Shown here one piece after another: positions 16,268 through 25,241 of a DNA stretch of 64,000 bases. Origin of the DNA: Mycolicibacterium frederiksbergense (GTDB taxonomy: Bacteria; Actinomycetota; Actinomycetes; Mycobacteriales; Mycobacteriaceae); the NCBI RefSeq assembly GCF_012223425.1, contig NZ_CP038799.1, positions 5,378,249 through 5,442,248 on the forward strand, read 5' to 3'. Both the position numbers and the translations under genes were made by a program. The first letter of the stretch is position 1, and each line of letters opens with the position of its first letter. A model generated the notes under the pieces. The model was not told where the DNA came from and did not search any database. It saw only the letters and a list, made by a program, of their open reading frames with translations.

Positions 16268-17254
16268 TCACTGCGGCCGGTTGTCCAGGATCACCTTGCC
16301 GACGGTGCGCTTGGATTCCAGCAGCTGGTGCGCGCGAGCGGCTTCGGTCAGGGGAATGACGGTGTCCACGACGACACGGACTGCCCCGGAGGCGAACAAA
16401 GGAAGGACATCGCGGGTCACGCCGCTGATGATCTCGGCTTTCTGGTGCAGCGGGCGCGCCCGCAGCATGGTCGCAGACACGGTGGCGCGTTTGGACATCA
16501 GGTAGCCGATGTCCAACTGCGTGGACCCGGTGGTGCCGCCGATGATCACCAGATGTCCGTCGGGTGCCAAGCATTCGAGGTTGCGCCCCAGGTAGTCCGC
16601 TCCCACGACGTCGAGGATGCTGTCGACGCCGCGCCCGCCGGTGGCTTCCAGGGTGGCGGCGACGAAATCCTCTGAGCGGTAGTTGATCGCGGTCTGAGCG
16701 CCGAGACTCAGGCCTGCCTGCACCTTGGCGTCACTGCCGGCGGTGGTGATGACGTGGGCGCCGATCGCGACGGCCCATTGGATCGCGAAGGTGCCGATAC
16801 CGCCGCCCGCGCCGTGGATCAGCACGGTGTGACTCTTCCCGAGTCCGGCGATCATGGCGAGGTTGGAGTAGACGGTGGCGGCCACCTCAGGGATCGCGGC
16901 CGCTTCGATCATGTTGACACCCTGGGGGATCGGCATCACCTGGGCCGCGGGCACGGCGACTTCGTCGGCGTAGCCGCCGCCGTCGAGCAGCGCGCACACA
17001 TCATCTCCCGGTGACCAGGCCGCGACATCTGCTCCGACGGCGGTGATCGTTCCGGAGCACTCCAGCCCCAGCGGGCGCGGCGCCCACGACGGCACCGGAT
17101 AGTGCCCACGGCGCTGTAGCAGGTCGGCGTTGTTGATCCCCGCCGCCGCAACTCTGATCACCACCTCGTGGGGCCGGGGCTGCAAGCGCTCGACCTCCCG
17201 CCACTGCAGCACGTCCGGCTCACCTGGGTGATCGAACAAGATCGCGCCGTTCAT
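16268..17254 (-). CDS. zinc-independent quinone oxidoreductase-like alcohol dehydrogenase (MDR)
   Basis: This 328-residue medium-chain dehydrogenase has the GroES-like N-terminal half (INNADLLQRRGHY, GLECSGTI) and the Rossmann motif HGAGGGIGTFAIQ. It lacks the catalytic Zn cysteine cluster, which places it with NADPH:quinone reductases. The ATG at 17254 overlaps the stop of the upstream SRPBCC-like gene by four bases, so they form an operon. A much longer upstream frame is rejected because it lies within that gene. Confidence 0.85.
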   Translation of the reverse strand: MNGAILFDHPGEPDVLQWREVERLQPRPHEVVIRVAAAGINNADLLQRRGHYPVPSWAPRPLGLECSGTITAVGADVAAWSPGDDVCALLDGGGYADEVAVPAAQVMPIPQGVNMIEAAAIPEVAATVYSNLAMIAGLGKSHTVLIHGAGGGIGTFAIQWAVAIGAHVITTAGSDAKVQAGLSLGAQTAINYRSEDFVAATLEATGGRGVDSILDVVGADYLGRNLECLAPDGHLVIIGGTTGSTQLDIGYLMSKRATVSATMLRARPLHQKAEIISGVTRDVLPLFASGAVRVVVDTVIPLTEAARAHQLLESKRTVGKVILDNRPQ

Positions 17255-17793
17255 CGCGCGGCTGCCCAGCGGGCGATGCTCTGTGCGTACAGCGGTGTCT
17301 CGACGCGGCAGTGCCGCCCAGACGCCTCCTGCCGCGCATCGGCTGCCTCGCTGAAGGTCTGGCCGTTCTCGGCGATGAACTTCAGAAACGCCTCGGTGGG
17401 ATGGGAGGTCACGGTGTTGGTGTAGCGGCACCGGTCACCGTCGAGCTGCTCCATGCGAAGCTCCCAGATCACCTGGGTGGTTGTCCACCCGGCGGGGGTG
17501 AGAATGTCTGACAACGACACCATCTTGCAGTAGTGGGTTTCAGCGACCTCGAATCGGTACTGCTGGATGACCAGCCCGGTGCCGATCATCTCGATGTTGA
17601 TCGACATGGGTGTGCCGTCGTCGTCGACCGTATATCCCGCAGCCTTGTGATCGCCAGGCGCGCAGCGCTGATACTCATGTGTGGGAAGGGTTTTCAACCA
17701 TTGGGCGATATCCACACGCTCGAACGGCGCCTCCACGTCGGCGGTGATCGCTGCGTGCGAGAGCACCAGTTCGTCGCGCACTGCCTTGCTCAT
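17251..17793 (-). CDS. SRPBCC-like protein (function unknown)
   Basis: The 180-residue soluble protein has strand-rich blocks, including FEVAETHYCKMVSLSD and RCRYTNTVTSHPTEAFLKF, and a Cys/Gln-rich helical end. It looks like a START/SRPBCC ligand-binding fold, though I am not certain of the family. It is translationally coupled to the quinone oxidoreductase (four-base overlap), which suggests that it binds or presents that enzyme's substrate. AGGAGCA precedes the ATG. Confidence 0.6.
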   Translation of the reverse strand: MSKAVRDELVLSHAAITADVEAPFERVDIAQWLKTLPTHEYQRCAPGDHKAAGYTVDDDGTPMSINIEMIGTGLVIQQYRFEVAETHYCKMVSLSDILTPAGWTTTQVIWELRMEQLDGDRCRYTNTVTSHPTEAFLKFIAENGQTFSEAADARQEASGRHCRVETPLYAQSIARWAAAR

Positions 17794-17891
17794 GTTCTGC
17801 TCCTGTCATCGATGGGGAGGCTTACACCACACAGCATGTCCGGGTGACCGCGGTGTGGACAATGACGCTGGCGTGACCTCATCGGGTAGTG

Positions 17892-18380
17892 CTAGCCGCC
17901 ACCGGCTTCGATCTGCTCGCGCAGGATGTCGGCGTGTCCGGCATGCCTGGCGAACTCCTCGATCATGGCCAGCAGTGTCCACCGCATACTGAGTTCACCC
18001 TCGACGGGATTGACCTTGGTGTCATCGAGGTCGAACCGTGCCGCAATCGTGCGGGACAGCCGGCTGGACCGCTCGAATTCGGCGATCACACCGGCGAGCG
18101 ACTCGTGCGCGCCGACGTCGAAGGTGCCCTCGTCACGCTCGGCGTATCCGTCACACTCCGCAGCGTCCAGGCCGGCCCAAAAGCGTTGGAACCAGATGCG
18201 TTCGGCGGCCGCCGCATGCTTGATCAACGAGATGGGCGTGGTCAGCGACGCGACGAGCCGGCGCCGGGCGTCTGACTCGGAGAGCCCGCGCACGGCGTCG
18301 ATGAGGGCCGATCGGTTGCGATCCAGGGTGTTCTCGATGATCAGTCGCTCGGTGCCGCTCCTGATGATGTTGACAGACAT
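17892..18380 (-). CDS. DinB-like (DUF664/mycothiol-dependent) metalloprotein
   Basis: The 162-residue helical bundle carries the DinB metal triad: His in LIKHAAAAE, and the pair in EFARHAGHADILREQ near the C-terminus. In actinobacteria such proteins are predicted mycothiol-dependent transferases or detoxification enzymes. The ATG at 18380 is chosen because the protein then begins MSVNIIRSGTERL like the family, with CGGAGAAAG a few bases upstream. It diverges from the small ABM-like gene. Confidence 0.8.
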   Translation of the reverse strand: MSVNIIRSGTERLIIENTLDRNRSALIDAVRGLSESDARRRLVASLTTPISLIKHAAAAERIWFQRFWAGLDAAECDGYAERDEGTFDVGAHESLAGVIAEFERSSRLSRTIAARFDLDDTKVNPVEGELSMRWTLLAMIEEFARHAGHADILREQIEAGGG

Positions 18381-18585
18381 CGGCTTTCTCCGTTCTGGTG
18401 AGATGAGTGAAGGCACGACAGGTCCCGTCCCGTCAGGGGAAAGAGTCGAGGGAGGGAGATAGGGATTGTGGGCCTACACCGATCGGGGGCCGCGCCTGAG
18501 ATCAGTATGTCCCACCCGCCCGGTTCTGCGCCAGGGGCATGAAAACAAGTGGGCAATCCGCCGCGAGGCGTGCCACCCTTCCACG

Positions 18586-18912
18586 ATGACGCAGACGATG
18601 TATGTGTTTCTGTGGGCACACCCCGGAATGGAGCAGGCGCTCAGCGACTACGAGGACGCGGTGCTTCGACTGGTCACCGAGCACGGCGGAAGCGTCGTCC
18701 ACCGCGCGTGGACAGATGGCGCCGAGGGCCGGCCGTTGGAGATCCAGCTGTTCGAGTGGGCATCGGCGGCAGCGATGGACCGATACATGGCGGACCCGCG
18801 TCGCACCGCGCTGTCGGACGATCGGGAACGGGCGATCGCCCGCACCGAGATCGTCCCCGTGTACACCTGCCTACCATCGACCTATGAGCGAGCGGCCGCA
18901 GACAACAGCTGA
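18586..18912 (+). CDS. small ferredoxin-like-fold protein (ABM/DUF1330-like)
   Basis: The 108-residue protein begins MTQTMYVFLWAHPGMEQAL and continues with alternating strands and helices (EIQLFEWASAAAMDRYMADPRR) like dimeric alpha/beta barrel proteins. Its substrate, if any, is unknown. No strong ribosome site is seen. Its 3' end overlaps the next gene by 29 bases in another frame, so expression of the two is probably coupled. Confidence 0.6.
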   Translation: MTQTMYVFLWAHPGMEQALSDYEDAVLRLVTEHGGSVVHRAWTDGAEGRPLEIQLFEWASAAAMDRYMADPRRTALSDDRERAIARTEIVPVYTCLPSTYERAAADNS

Positions 18913-19180
18913 TGGTCACCATGTGGTCATCGACGGGAGGCGCTGGCGCGCGACGGATCCGTCGATACCTGAGAAACGCCGGACCGAGCTGGTGCGGATA
19001 TTGATGGCGTGGCGCCGAGAGGTGCGCAGGACGAAGGGGACGCCGGAGGAGCCGGCGGCCCGCGCCGGCGTACAGGCCGCCAAGGTCGCCCTGGGGGAGC
19101 GGGGCCAACCGCCGTGGTGGGAGCAGACCGACGAGCAGCGCCGAACACGTTGGCAGGAGCCGCTTTCCGAGCCGAATTGA
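18884..19180 (+). CDS. conserved small mycobacterial protein (function unknown)
   Basis: The 98-residue charged protein has the conserved start TADGHHVVIDGRRWRATDPSIPE and a Trp-rich PPWWEQTDEQRRTRWQEP end. I recognise the family as a conserved actinobacterial hypothetical, sometimes mislabelled as a biopolymer transporter. No signal peptide or membrane segment is present. It starts inside the 3' end of the preceding gene, suggesting translational coupling. Confidence 0.65.
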   Translation: MSERPQTTADGHHVVIDGRRWRATDPSIPEKRRTELVRILMAWRREVRRTKGTPEEPAARAGVQAAKVALGERGQPPWWEQTDEQRRTRWQEPLSEPN

Positions 19181-19217
19181 TGTCGCGACGCACCAGATGG
19201 GGCGCGGACGGTTCAGG

Positions 19218-20099
19218 TCAGCGGCGGTAGTCCCGCAGTGCGGCAGCGTCGAGTCTCTGGTAGGCCGCCCACATATCGCGCCCCAGGGCTCGGACGCCTT
19301 CGGCGTTGTAATGACGATCGGCCAGACTGTTGATCGAATCCCTGTTGCCGGGCACAAATGCCGTCCGCGGCAGGCGATTCGGGGTGTCCTGGTGCACGGC
19401 GTCGATCACCGTATAGTCCTTGCCGCTGAGCTCCATCTCCTCGGGCACCATGCCGCCGAGGATGATCGGAGTCTCGGCCCCATAGCGGGCGCGAAGATCG
19501 CCGAACAGGGCGTCGAGCTTGCGCTGGTAGTCCGGCCCAGTCGTCAAGGGCACATCGGATTCCCCCTGGTGCCACAACACGACAGCAACGGTGCTTCCCG
19601 GATGTTGTGCCAGGGCAGCGTCGATCGAACGGACCGCCTCACGGTAGAGATTGCGTCGGGTCTTGGTGTCCTCGATGTCCCAGGTGTACCCGTTCTTCGG
19701 ATGAAACGAGGTGTCGCCGCGGGCGCAGGGCACCAGCAGAACCGAGCGATTGGTCGCCTCGGTCAGCGCCTTGCCGAACGTCACGCCGAAACCGACACGC
19801 CGCGAGGGTGTCTCGTGCACCAGCGGATCCGCGCCGAGGATGACGGTGTTCTTCGACGGGCCACTGTTGGCCCACTGGTGCACATTCGGGTGCGGTTTGT
19901 CGGCCCCCTCCCGATCCAATGGCAGGCCCATCCCGAACGCGTTGGACTGCCCGAGGATCGGCACCACCAGGTACGGCTCGCTCGGTGGCGCCACTGGGAC
20001 GCCCTTCGGTGCGATCCGGCGTTTGATGAAGCACTTCAGTTCGAAGGCCGCCCGCTTCCACAGCGGGGCGTCGCCATCAGGATTGCGGGGCGTGCGCAT
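19218..20099 (-). CDS. SGNH/sialate-O-acetylesterase-like hydrolase
   Basis: The 293-residue protein carries the block I motif ILGQSNAFGMG, with the nucleophile Ser in GQSN, the central VVLWHQGESD and the C-terminal HYNAEGVRALG that supplies the His. These are the marks of carbohydrate-esterase/sialate acetylesterase SGNH enzymes, which remove acetyl groups. No clear signal peptide is visible, although residues 14-30 are moderately hydrophobic and basic. The ATG at 20099 is preferred; the open frame extends to 20174. Confidence 0.8.
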   Translation of the reverse strand: MRTPRNPDGDAPLWKRAAFELKCFIKRRIAPKGVPVAPPSEPYLVVPILGQSNAFGMGLPLDREGADKPHPNVHQWANSGPSKNTVILGADPLVHETPSRRVGFGVTFGKALTEATNRSVLLVPCARGDTSFHPKNGYTWDIEDTKTRRNLYREAVRSIDAALAQHPGSTVAVVLWHQGESDVPLTTGPDYQRKLDALFGDLRARYGAETPIILGGMVPEEMELSGKDYTVIDAVHQDTPNRLPRTAFVPGNRDSINSLADRHYNAEGVRALGRDMWAAYQRLDAAALRDYRR

Positions 20100-20198
20100 G
20101 GCCAGGACAGTACAACCGCCCCGACCGGCACACATCTGAACCCGGGAGGTATGCGCGGTGCGGCTTGTTGACACCCGTCGAGTGCCACGTACGATCTG

Positions 20199-20218
20199 TT
20201 GACTACAAGCGTTGTCAA
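20199..20218. promoter_or_regulatory. TTGAC-N10-GTCAA operator-like repeat
   Basis: TTGACTACAAGCGTTGTCAA lies 23 bases before the MpaB-family gene. Its outer 5-bp arms are perfectly inverted and the core ACAAGCGTTGT is nearly symmetrical, typical of TetR-family operators. No TetR gene is adjacent, so the regulator would act from elsewhere. Confidence 0.45.
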
Positions 20219-20241
20219 AATCAGCTCAAAGGGGAGCAGCG

Positions 20242-21465
20242 ATGACTGTAGGTGTCCCGAGCAGGCATCCTGCCGGACCTCGTCCGGTGCCGGGGATGAT
20301 CAAGCTCTTGGCCACCGGCCTGGGTATACGCAGGCCAGGCCCGGGGCAATGGCATCGACTCGGGGAGCGGCTCACCGTCGGTGACGAGCCCATGGATCGA
20401 CTGCTGGACTGGATGGTGGTCACCGGCCTGCCGCAGACCCGTCCGCTGTTCGACCGGGCACTGGTCGAAGGCATCGCGAATGTGCCGGAAGCGCCGCAGC
20501 CGCTGCGGGACTTCTTCTCCTCGGTGGAGACTCTGCCGGACTGGGTCGATCCCGGGCTGATCCGGCGCGGGCAGCGCGCCATGCGGCGGGGCGGTGCCGA
20601 CGGCATGTATATCGCGCGCGATGTGTCCTTGCTGGGCGGTTACCAGTTCTCCGGCTTCAACAAGACCCTGCTGCGCACCGGAGCGCTGGAGAAGGGCTCC
20701 AACAAGCGCTTCGCCGAGACCATGCAATGGGCGATGGACGTCATCGCCGAAGACGGCCTCGAACCACTGGGGGTCGGTTATCGGTCCACGATCCGGGTGC
20801 GGCTCATTCACGCCTTCGTGCGCAGGCATGTCGGTGCGATGCCGGACTGGCACCCCGACGACTGGGGCGTGCCGGTCAACCAGACTGATATGGCGGCCAC
20901 CTTGATCGGTGCCCTCATTGCTCCGCCGGCGGCCAGCCTCGGAATGGGAATCCTCACCGCGCCTGATGATCTGGATGCTGTGGCTCACCTGACGCGCTAT
21001 GTCGGGTGGCTCATCGGTGTCGAGGATGAGTGGTTGCCGCACAGCTTCCGCGACGGCATCAGGGTGCTTTACCACACCTTGACCGCGCTCTCGGCGCCGG
21101 ATGAGTCCACGCGGCAACTGGCCGCACCGATGGCCGACGATCCGCTGGCCTGGCATTTCGACAGCCTTCCCGCGCTGCGCCGGCAGCTGGCGCGGGCCCA
21201 GCACCTCTCGGTGACGAGCGCCTTCCTGGGACCCCGCGCGATGCGGATGCTGGGACTGCCGACCTTCGTGCTGCCGTGGTATCCGCTGCTCAAGTTGCCG
21301 GTCAATGTCGTGCGCAGTGCGGTCGACCTGACGCTGCCCGGCGGTATGGACCGGGCTGCGCGTCGCGGTCAACGCGAGCAGGCGGAGTTGCTTCGCACCA
21401 TGATCGGCGGAAGCGAGGTCGCCATCGGGGATTCGGCAGCGCACGTGAGCAGGGTCGTGGCCTGA
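20242..21465 (+). CDS. oxygenase MpaB family protein (DUF2236)
   Basis: The 407-residue protein belongs to the DUF2236/MpaB family, heme proteins related to the latex-clearing oxygenase. The family's RLIHAFVRRH segment, with heme-associated Arg and His, is near residue 193, and the NQTDMAATLI block follows. The fungal MpaB cleaves a farnesyl chain; mycobacterial substrates are unknown. AAAGGGGAG precedes the ATG at 20242. The upstream palindrome suggests control by an unlinked TetR-type repressor. Confidence 0.8.
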   Translation: MTVGVPSRHPAGPRPVPGMIKLLATGLGIRRPGPGQWHRLGERLTVGDEPMDRLLDWMVVTGLPQTRPLFDRALVEGIANVPEAPQPLRDFFSSVETLPDWVDPGLIRRGQRAMRRGGADGMYIARDVSLLGGYQFSGFNKTLLRTGALEKGSNKRFAETMQWAMDVIAEDGLEPLGVGYRSTIRVRLIHAFVRRHVGAMPDWHPDDWGVPVNQTDMAATLIGALIAPPAASLGMGILTAPDDLDAVAHLTRYVGWLIGVEDEWLPHSFRDGIRVLYHTLTALSAPDESTRQLAAPMADDPLAWHFDSLPALRRQLARAQHLSVTSAFLGPRAMRMLGLPTFVLPWYPLLKLPVNVVRSAVDLTLPGGMDRAARRGQREQAELLRTMIGGSEVAIGDSAAHVSRVVA

Positions 21466-21512
21466 GATCCGTCATTGTTTAGCGACGCGGCCATGTTGGG
21501 CACCCCGCGGGT

Positions 21513-21975
21513 ATGAGCAACGAAGCAAAGGTCACCGTCGAACGAACCATCACCGCCCCGTCGATGCGGTGTTCGACATCCTGTCCAACCCGAGCGGCAT
21601 CCAGTGCTCGACGGGTCCGGGTTTGTCCGCAGTGTCGACCATGCCGATCGGATTCAGAAGGTCGGCGAGGTGTTCACGATGAACATGCAGGGCGACCATA
21701 TGGGCGGGGAATACAAGACCGACAACCACGTCACCGGGTATGCGAAGGACAAGCTGCTGGCCTGGAAGACGGCGCCCGCGGGTACTGAGCCTCCCGGCTG
21801 GGAATGGCTGTGGGAGCTGGAAGCGCACGGCCCGGGCGAGACGCTGGTCCGTCATACCTATGACTGGTCCAAGGTCACCGACAAGAAGCTGCTCGAAAAG
21901 GTCAAGTTCCCGCTCGTCACCGAGGACCAATTGGACGACACGCTGTCCAGGCTCGCCGCCGAGGCGACGTCCTGA
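21513..21975 (+). pseudogene. SRPBCC family gene with two single-base deletions
   Basis: The first frame encodes MSNEAKVTVERTITAP and then loses sense. Restoring one G at about 21561 gives VDAVFDILSNP, and restoring a second G at about 21593 gives ERHPVLDGSGFV. That joins exactly to the frame ending at 21975 (VDHADRIQKVGEVF onward). The repaired product is a normal SRPBCC protein of about 154 residues. Both losses turn GG into G after a C run, so the cause may be assembly error as much as true decay. Confidence 0.8.
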
Positions 21976-22043
21976 GCCACCAGGCTGGACGTTGCGTCAA
22001 CGAGGTACGTGCGTGGGTGCGCTGAGGCGACGAACCGGCCCGG

Positions 22044-22253
22044 TCAGCCGCGCCCGGTCTTTTGTTGCAGCTCCTCGATGAGGTCGGAGGCTTGCGCTTT
22101 CGTCACGTCCTCGGGAACCTCCGCGCCCGCCTCCTGGGCAAGCGTGTGCAAATAGCTGCGTTGCGGGCCGGTCATCGGCTCATCGCCGGTGACCCACTGC
22201 GATGTATCCTTCTCGGCGTTTTCGTTGGGCGCTTGTGTGGTGTCATCATTCAT
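22044..22253 (-). CDS. DUF3072 family small protein
   Basis: The 69-residue acidic protein ends with the DUF3072 block MTGPQRSYLHTLAQEAG followed by EDVTKAQASDLIEEL, a helical SAP-like or lysyl-tRNA-synthetase-linked motif of unknown function. It has no signal peptide. It lies 43 bases downstream of the acyltransferase gene on the same strand and may be the last gene of that run. Confidence 0.8.
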   Translation of the reverse strand: MNDDTTQAPNENAEKDTSQWVTGDEPMTGPQRSYLHTLAQEAGAEVPEDVTKAQASDLIEELQQKTGRG

Positions 22254-22296
22254 GACCAGATAAATGCCCGTAGCACGTATGTTCGAAACCTCGGGT

Positions 22297-23094
22297 TCAG
22301 CCGAGGATCGGGAATCGGCGTTTGCGGGCCAGATCGTCCAGGGCGCGCTGCATCACCGTTCGGACGTGGTCATCCACCTCGTCGATGTCAGGGTCATCCC
22401 CGAACTGCTCGGTCACATCGATCGGGGCGAGCACGCGCATCACAATCTTGGACGGCAGCGGAATGTTCGCGGGCAGCACGGTGGTCAGGCCGAAGGGCAG
22501 GCCGAAGGTGAGCGGAAGGGCGTTGAACCGGATCCGGTGCAGTCCGAGGCGCCGCGCCAGACCGTCGCCGCGGGCCAGGAACCACTGGGTTTCCTGGCCG
22601 CCGATCGACACCATCGGCACGATCGGCACACCCGACTGGATGGCGGTCCGGACGTAGCCGGTACGCCCCTCGAAGTCGATGACATTGGCTGATTCCGACG
22701 GACGGAATGCGTCGTAATCGCCGCCCGGGAATACGAGGACCACCGCATCGGAGCGCAACGCCGCCGCCGCGTTGTCCGGTGTGGCCTCGATGGCGCCGGC
22801 CTGCGACAGGGCCGAGCCCCACGGCCCCAGCAACACCCCGTAGTGCGCCAAGATGTGCAGCGGCCGGTCATAGCCGAATGTGTTGTAGAAGGCCGGCGCA
22901 AAGATCAGCACGTCGGGTGTGAGCACGCCGCCGGAGTGATTGGAGACGATCAACGCCCCGCCGAGGGCGGGCACATTCGCGAGATCCTTGACCTCCGCCC
23001 GAAAGTAGCGGGCCACGATCGGCCCGATCGCATTGCTGATCCGGCGTGCTACGGATGGATCCCACTTGGCGATTTCATTGTGTGTTCCGCCCAT
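22297..23094 (-). CDS. lysophospholipid/diacylglycerol acyltransferase-like protein (PlsC family)
   Basis: The 265-residue protein has the acyltransferase block I variant SNHSGGVLTPD, the FPGGDYDAFRP block and a VPIVPMVSIGGQET block, as in the LPLAT/DAGAT-like superfamily. It should transfer an acyl chain to a glycerolipid or related acceptor at the membrane surface. The ATG at 23094 begins MGGTHNEIAKWDP; a longer open frame to 23169 has no better site. It follows the SGNH esterase by 71 bases on the same strand. Confidence 0.78.
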   Translation of the reverse strand: MGGTHNEIAKWDPSVARRISNAIGPIVARYFRAEVKDLANVPALGGALIVSNHSGGVLTPDVLIFAPAFYNTFGYDRPLHILAHYGVLLGPWGSALSQAGAIEATPDNAAAALRSDAVVLVFPGGDYDAFRPSESANVIDFEGRTGYVRTAIQSGVPIVPMVSIGGQETQWFLARGDGLARRLGLHRIRFNALPLTFGLPFGLTTVLPANIPLPSKIVMRVLAPIDVTEQFGDDPDIDEVDDHVRTVMQRALDDLARKRRFPILG

Positions 23095-23165
23095 TCCACT
23101 CCCTGACTGCGTCGGGCCGGAGTTGTGATCCAGCGCACAGAGCGGATGCCCTTTCTTGCGTGGGT

Positions 23166-24308
23166 TCAATCGTCGGTGAAGATCTCGCGGATGGTGCCCA
23201 CAAAGCGCTCGCCGACACGTTGGTGAACCTGCGGGCCGGGATGCACGTTGTCGGCGAGAGGAAGCTCGGAGAAGTCGTCGGGCCCATACAACGTCAATCC
23301 GTCGAGGTAGCGAAGGTGTGGGTCGACAGTGGAGCGTTGTTCGACGATGGCCGCCAGTTCGTGACGGATGACGCTCAGCGTGAGCTTGCCCGCCCTGGTC
23401 TCTGCCGGATCTCCGGTGGCGACAAATGTCATTGTGCCGCTGCTGAAATCGGGAGCCAGCGGTCCGGGGGTGTCTTCGTGGATGGGGCAGTAGAGCGCGG
23501 AGACGACGACGATCGGAGTTGTCGGGTGACCGTCGCGGATGGTGTCGAGAAAGCCGTGTACGGAGGGCCCGAACGCGCGAAGGCGCATCAGATCGGCGTT
23601 GACGACGTTGATGCCGATCTTGATGCTGATCAGATCGGCCGGAATGTCGCGCATCGTGCGTGCGGTGAAAGGATCCAGCAGGGCCGAGCCACCCATACCG
23701 AGGTTGATCAGTTCCACGCCGGCGCCGGCAGCCGCCAGCGCGGGCCAGGTGCCGGTGGGGTGAAGTGCGTTGGAGCCGTGGCTGATGGAGCTGCCGTGAT
23801 GTAGCCAGATGGGCCGGGTGATCGGGCAGCTTTCCAGCTGCTGGTCGCTGCGAAGTGCGATCAGTTCGGTGGTTTCGTTGTGCGGCAACCAGATCTCGAC
23901 GGTCTTGTGGCGATCAGGAAGATCGGCGAAGCGAATCGTGCCGGGTGCACCGGGCAGGAGTTCCTCGGTGCCGCTCGCGGCGTCCTTCATCAGCACGTTG
24001 CCGCCGGTCAGGCTCGCCTGCGCGGCGAGTCGGCCGTCGATCAGCAAGTCGTAGACGCCGTCGGGCCGCATCGGCATCCCCCGATAGGCCGCACGGGTGC
24101 GCAGCGCATCCAGTTCGATCATCGTGGACAGGGTGCGAAACACCAATCGGCAACCGGCGGGCTGGGATTCGGCCATTGCCAGCTGAGCATCCGCGCATTG
24201 CGCTCGTGCCCAGCCAGGCAACCGATGCGGAAGCAGGCCGTGCGCCGTCGGTTCCAGTTCGCGCGCACCGCGCACGATGTCCATGGAGATCGGGGTGGTA
24301 ACCGGCAT
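23166..24308 (-). CDS. SGNH/GDSL hydrolase with N-terminal beta domain
   Basis: The 380-residue protein has an N-terminal beta-rich domain (to about residue 160) and a C-terminal SGNH hydrolase. The GDSxS-like block HGSSIS is at 171-176, the Gly block in NLGMGGSALL, the Asn block in KIGINVVN and the Asp-His pair in DNVHPG near the C-terminus. It lacks a signal peptide. It probably hydrolyses an acyl or acetyl ester. GGAG lies 14 bases before the ATG at 24308. It follows the ferredoxin gene by 36 bases. Confidence 0.82.
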   Translation of the reverse strand: MPVTTPISMDIVRGARELEPTAHGLLPHRLPGWARAQCADAQLAMAESQPAGCRLVFRTLSTMIELDALRTRAAYRGMPMRPDGVYDLLIDGRLAAQASLTGGNVLMKDAASGTEELLPGAPGTIRFADLPDRHKTVEIWLPHNETTELIALRSDQQLESCPITRPIWLHHGSSISHGSNALHPTGTWPALAAAGAGVELINLGMGGSALLDPFTARTMRDIPADLISIKIGINVVNADLMRLRAFGPSVHGFLDTIRDGHPTTPIVVVSALYCPIHEDTPGPLAPDFSSGTMTFVATGDPAETRAGKLTLSVIRHELAAIVEQRSTVDPHLRYLDGLTLYGPDDFSELPLADNVHPGPQVHQRVGERFVGTIREIFTDD

Positions 24309-24344
24309 GGCCGTAGGGCTCCGTTCAGTAGTTCGGTACTGGCA

Positions 24345-25232
24345 TCAGTTGCTGATCGAACGAAGACTGTACGTTCGGACCGGACCTGCCGTGGTTGCTC
24401 GGCACTGTGAGAACAGCGGCCTGGACATCGCTTCGTTCAAGAGGACCTCGACCGCGCCGTTGTCGGCCGCCAACACAACCCGGACGACTCCGTCAGCACT
24501 GTCGACGGTGACGGGATTCAGTGCTTCGATCCGGTCGTCGCCATAGGCTTCGCGGGCGAAGTGTTGCGCAGCCTGCACAGCGTGGGGGACAGAGGTTCTG
24601 CCGCGCAGGTATCGGTCGTCGAGTCTGCCGTCGAAGTACAGCCGGAGGAATTCGGCGGCGTCGGTGCTGTCGGCGCGGCCGTAGCACAGGCCCTCCGGCA
24701 GGATCAGCATCGTCGCGGCAAACCGATCCCCACCCAGATGCGAACACTCCCAGACTATCTCGGGATACGACGCGGCGATGGCGGCTGCTGCTGCCCGCCC
24801 CCGCACAGCGCAGCACTGGTCGTGCTTGCCGTGCGCGCAGACAGCCACGAGCGGATCTTCCGATCGGACACCGTCGCCGCCGCCGAGGTCGAGGTCCAGG
24901 TACTCACGTGCCTCACCGACCTCGCCGTGAAAGAGGGCATGCTGTTGTCCCACCGTGGAATTCGCCACGAACCACCGCCATCGCGGGCTCGACGACCGCC
25001 GTCCGTGCCGCCGGATCGCGGCGATGCGCATCCCCGCCGACTCGGCGCGCCGCACGATCGACCGTCCCAGAGTCGGGTCGATACAACTCGGCGACTGCAG
25101 GAACGCCGACGGGCCCCAGCCGCCTTCGAGTTCGAGCAACAGCCAGGACGATCCGGCCGACGCCGTGCCGTACATCGGCTCGTCACGAGCCAGGGACTCA
25201 ACGCTGCACGGCGGGCGTTTCTCCGGCGTCAC
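24345..25232 (-). CDS. sucrase/ferredoxin-like (thioredoxin-fold 2Fe-2S) protein
   Basis: This 295-residue protein resembles the 'sucrase ferredoxin-like' family: thioredoxin-like [2Fe-2S] proteins related to yeast Apd1. The Cys/His-rich core CAHGKHDQCC is near residue 135 and a second ECSHLGGDRFA block follows about 25 residues later. It likely carries electrons in the cytosol. The GTG at 25232 is nine bases from the stop of the upstream JmjC/cupin gene, so the two are co-transcribed and the ferredoxin could serve that oxygenase or another partner. Confidence 0.75.
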   Translation of the reverse strand: MTPEKRPPCSVESLARDEPMYGTASAGSSWLLLELEGGWGPSAFLQSPSCIDPTLGRSIVRRAESAGMRIAAIRRHGRRSSSPRWRWFVANSTVGQQHALFHGEVGEAREYLDLDLGGGDGVRSEDPLVAVCAHGKHDQCCAVRGRAAAAAIAASYPEIVWECSHLGGDRFAATMLILPEGLCYGRADSTDAAEFLRLYFDGRLDDRYLRGRTSVPHAVQAAQHFAREAYGDDRIEALNPVTVDSADGVVRVVLAADNGAVEVLLNEAMSRPLFSQCRATTAGPVRTYSLRSISN

Positions 25233-25241
25233 CAGCTCAGC

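Noticed and set aside
21513..21788. 91-codon frame starting MSNEAKVTVERT as a separate gene
   Set aside because: Only its first 16 codons are meaningful; the rest is the out-of-frame reading of a frameshifted SRPBCC gene.
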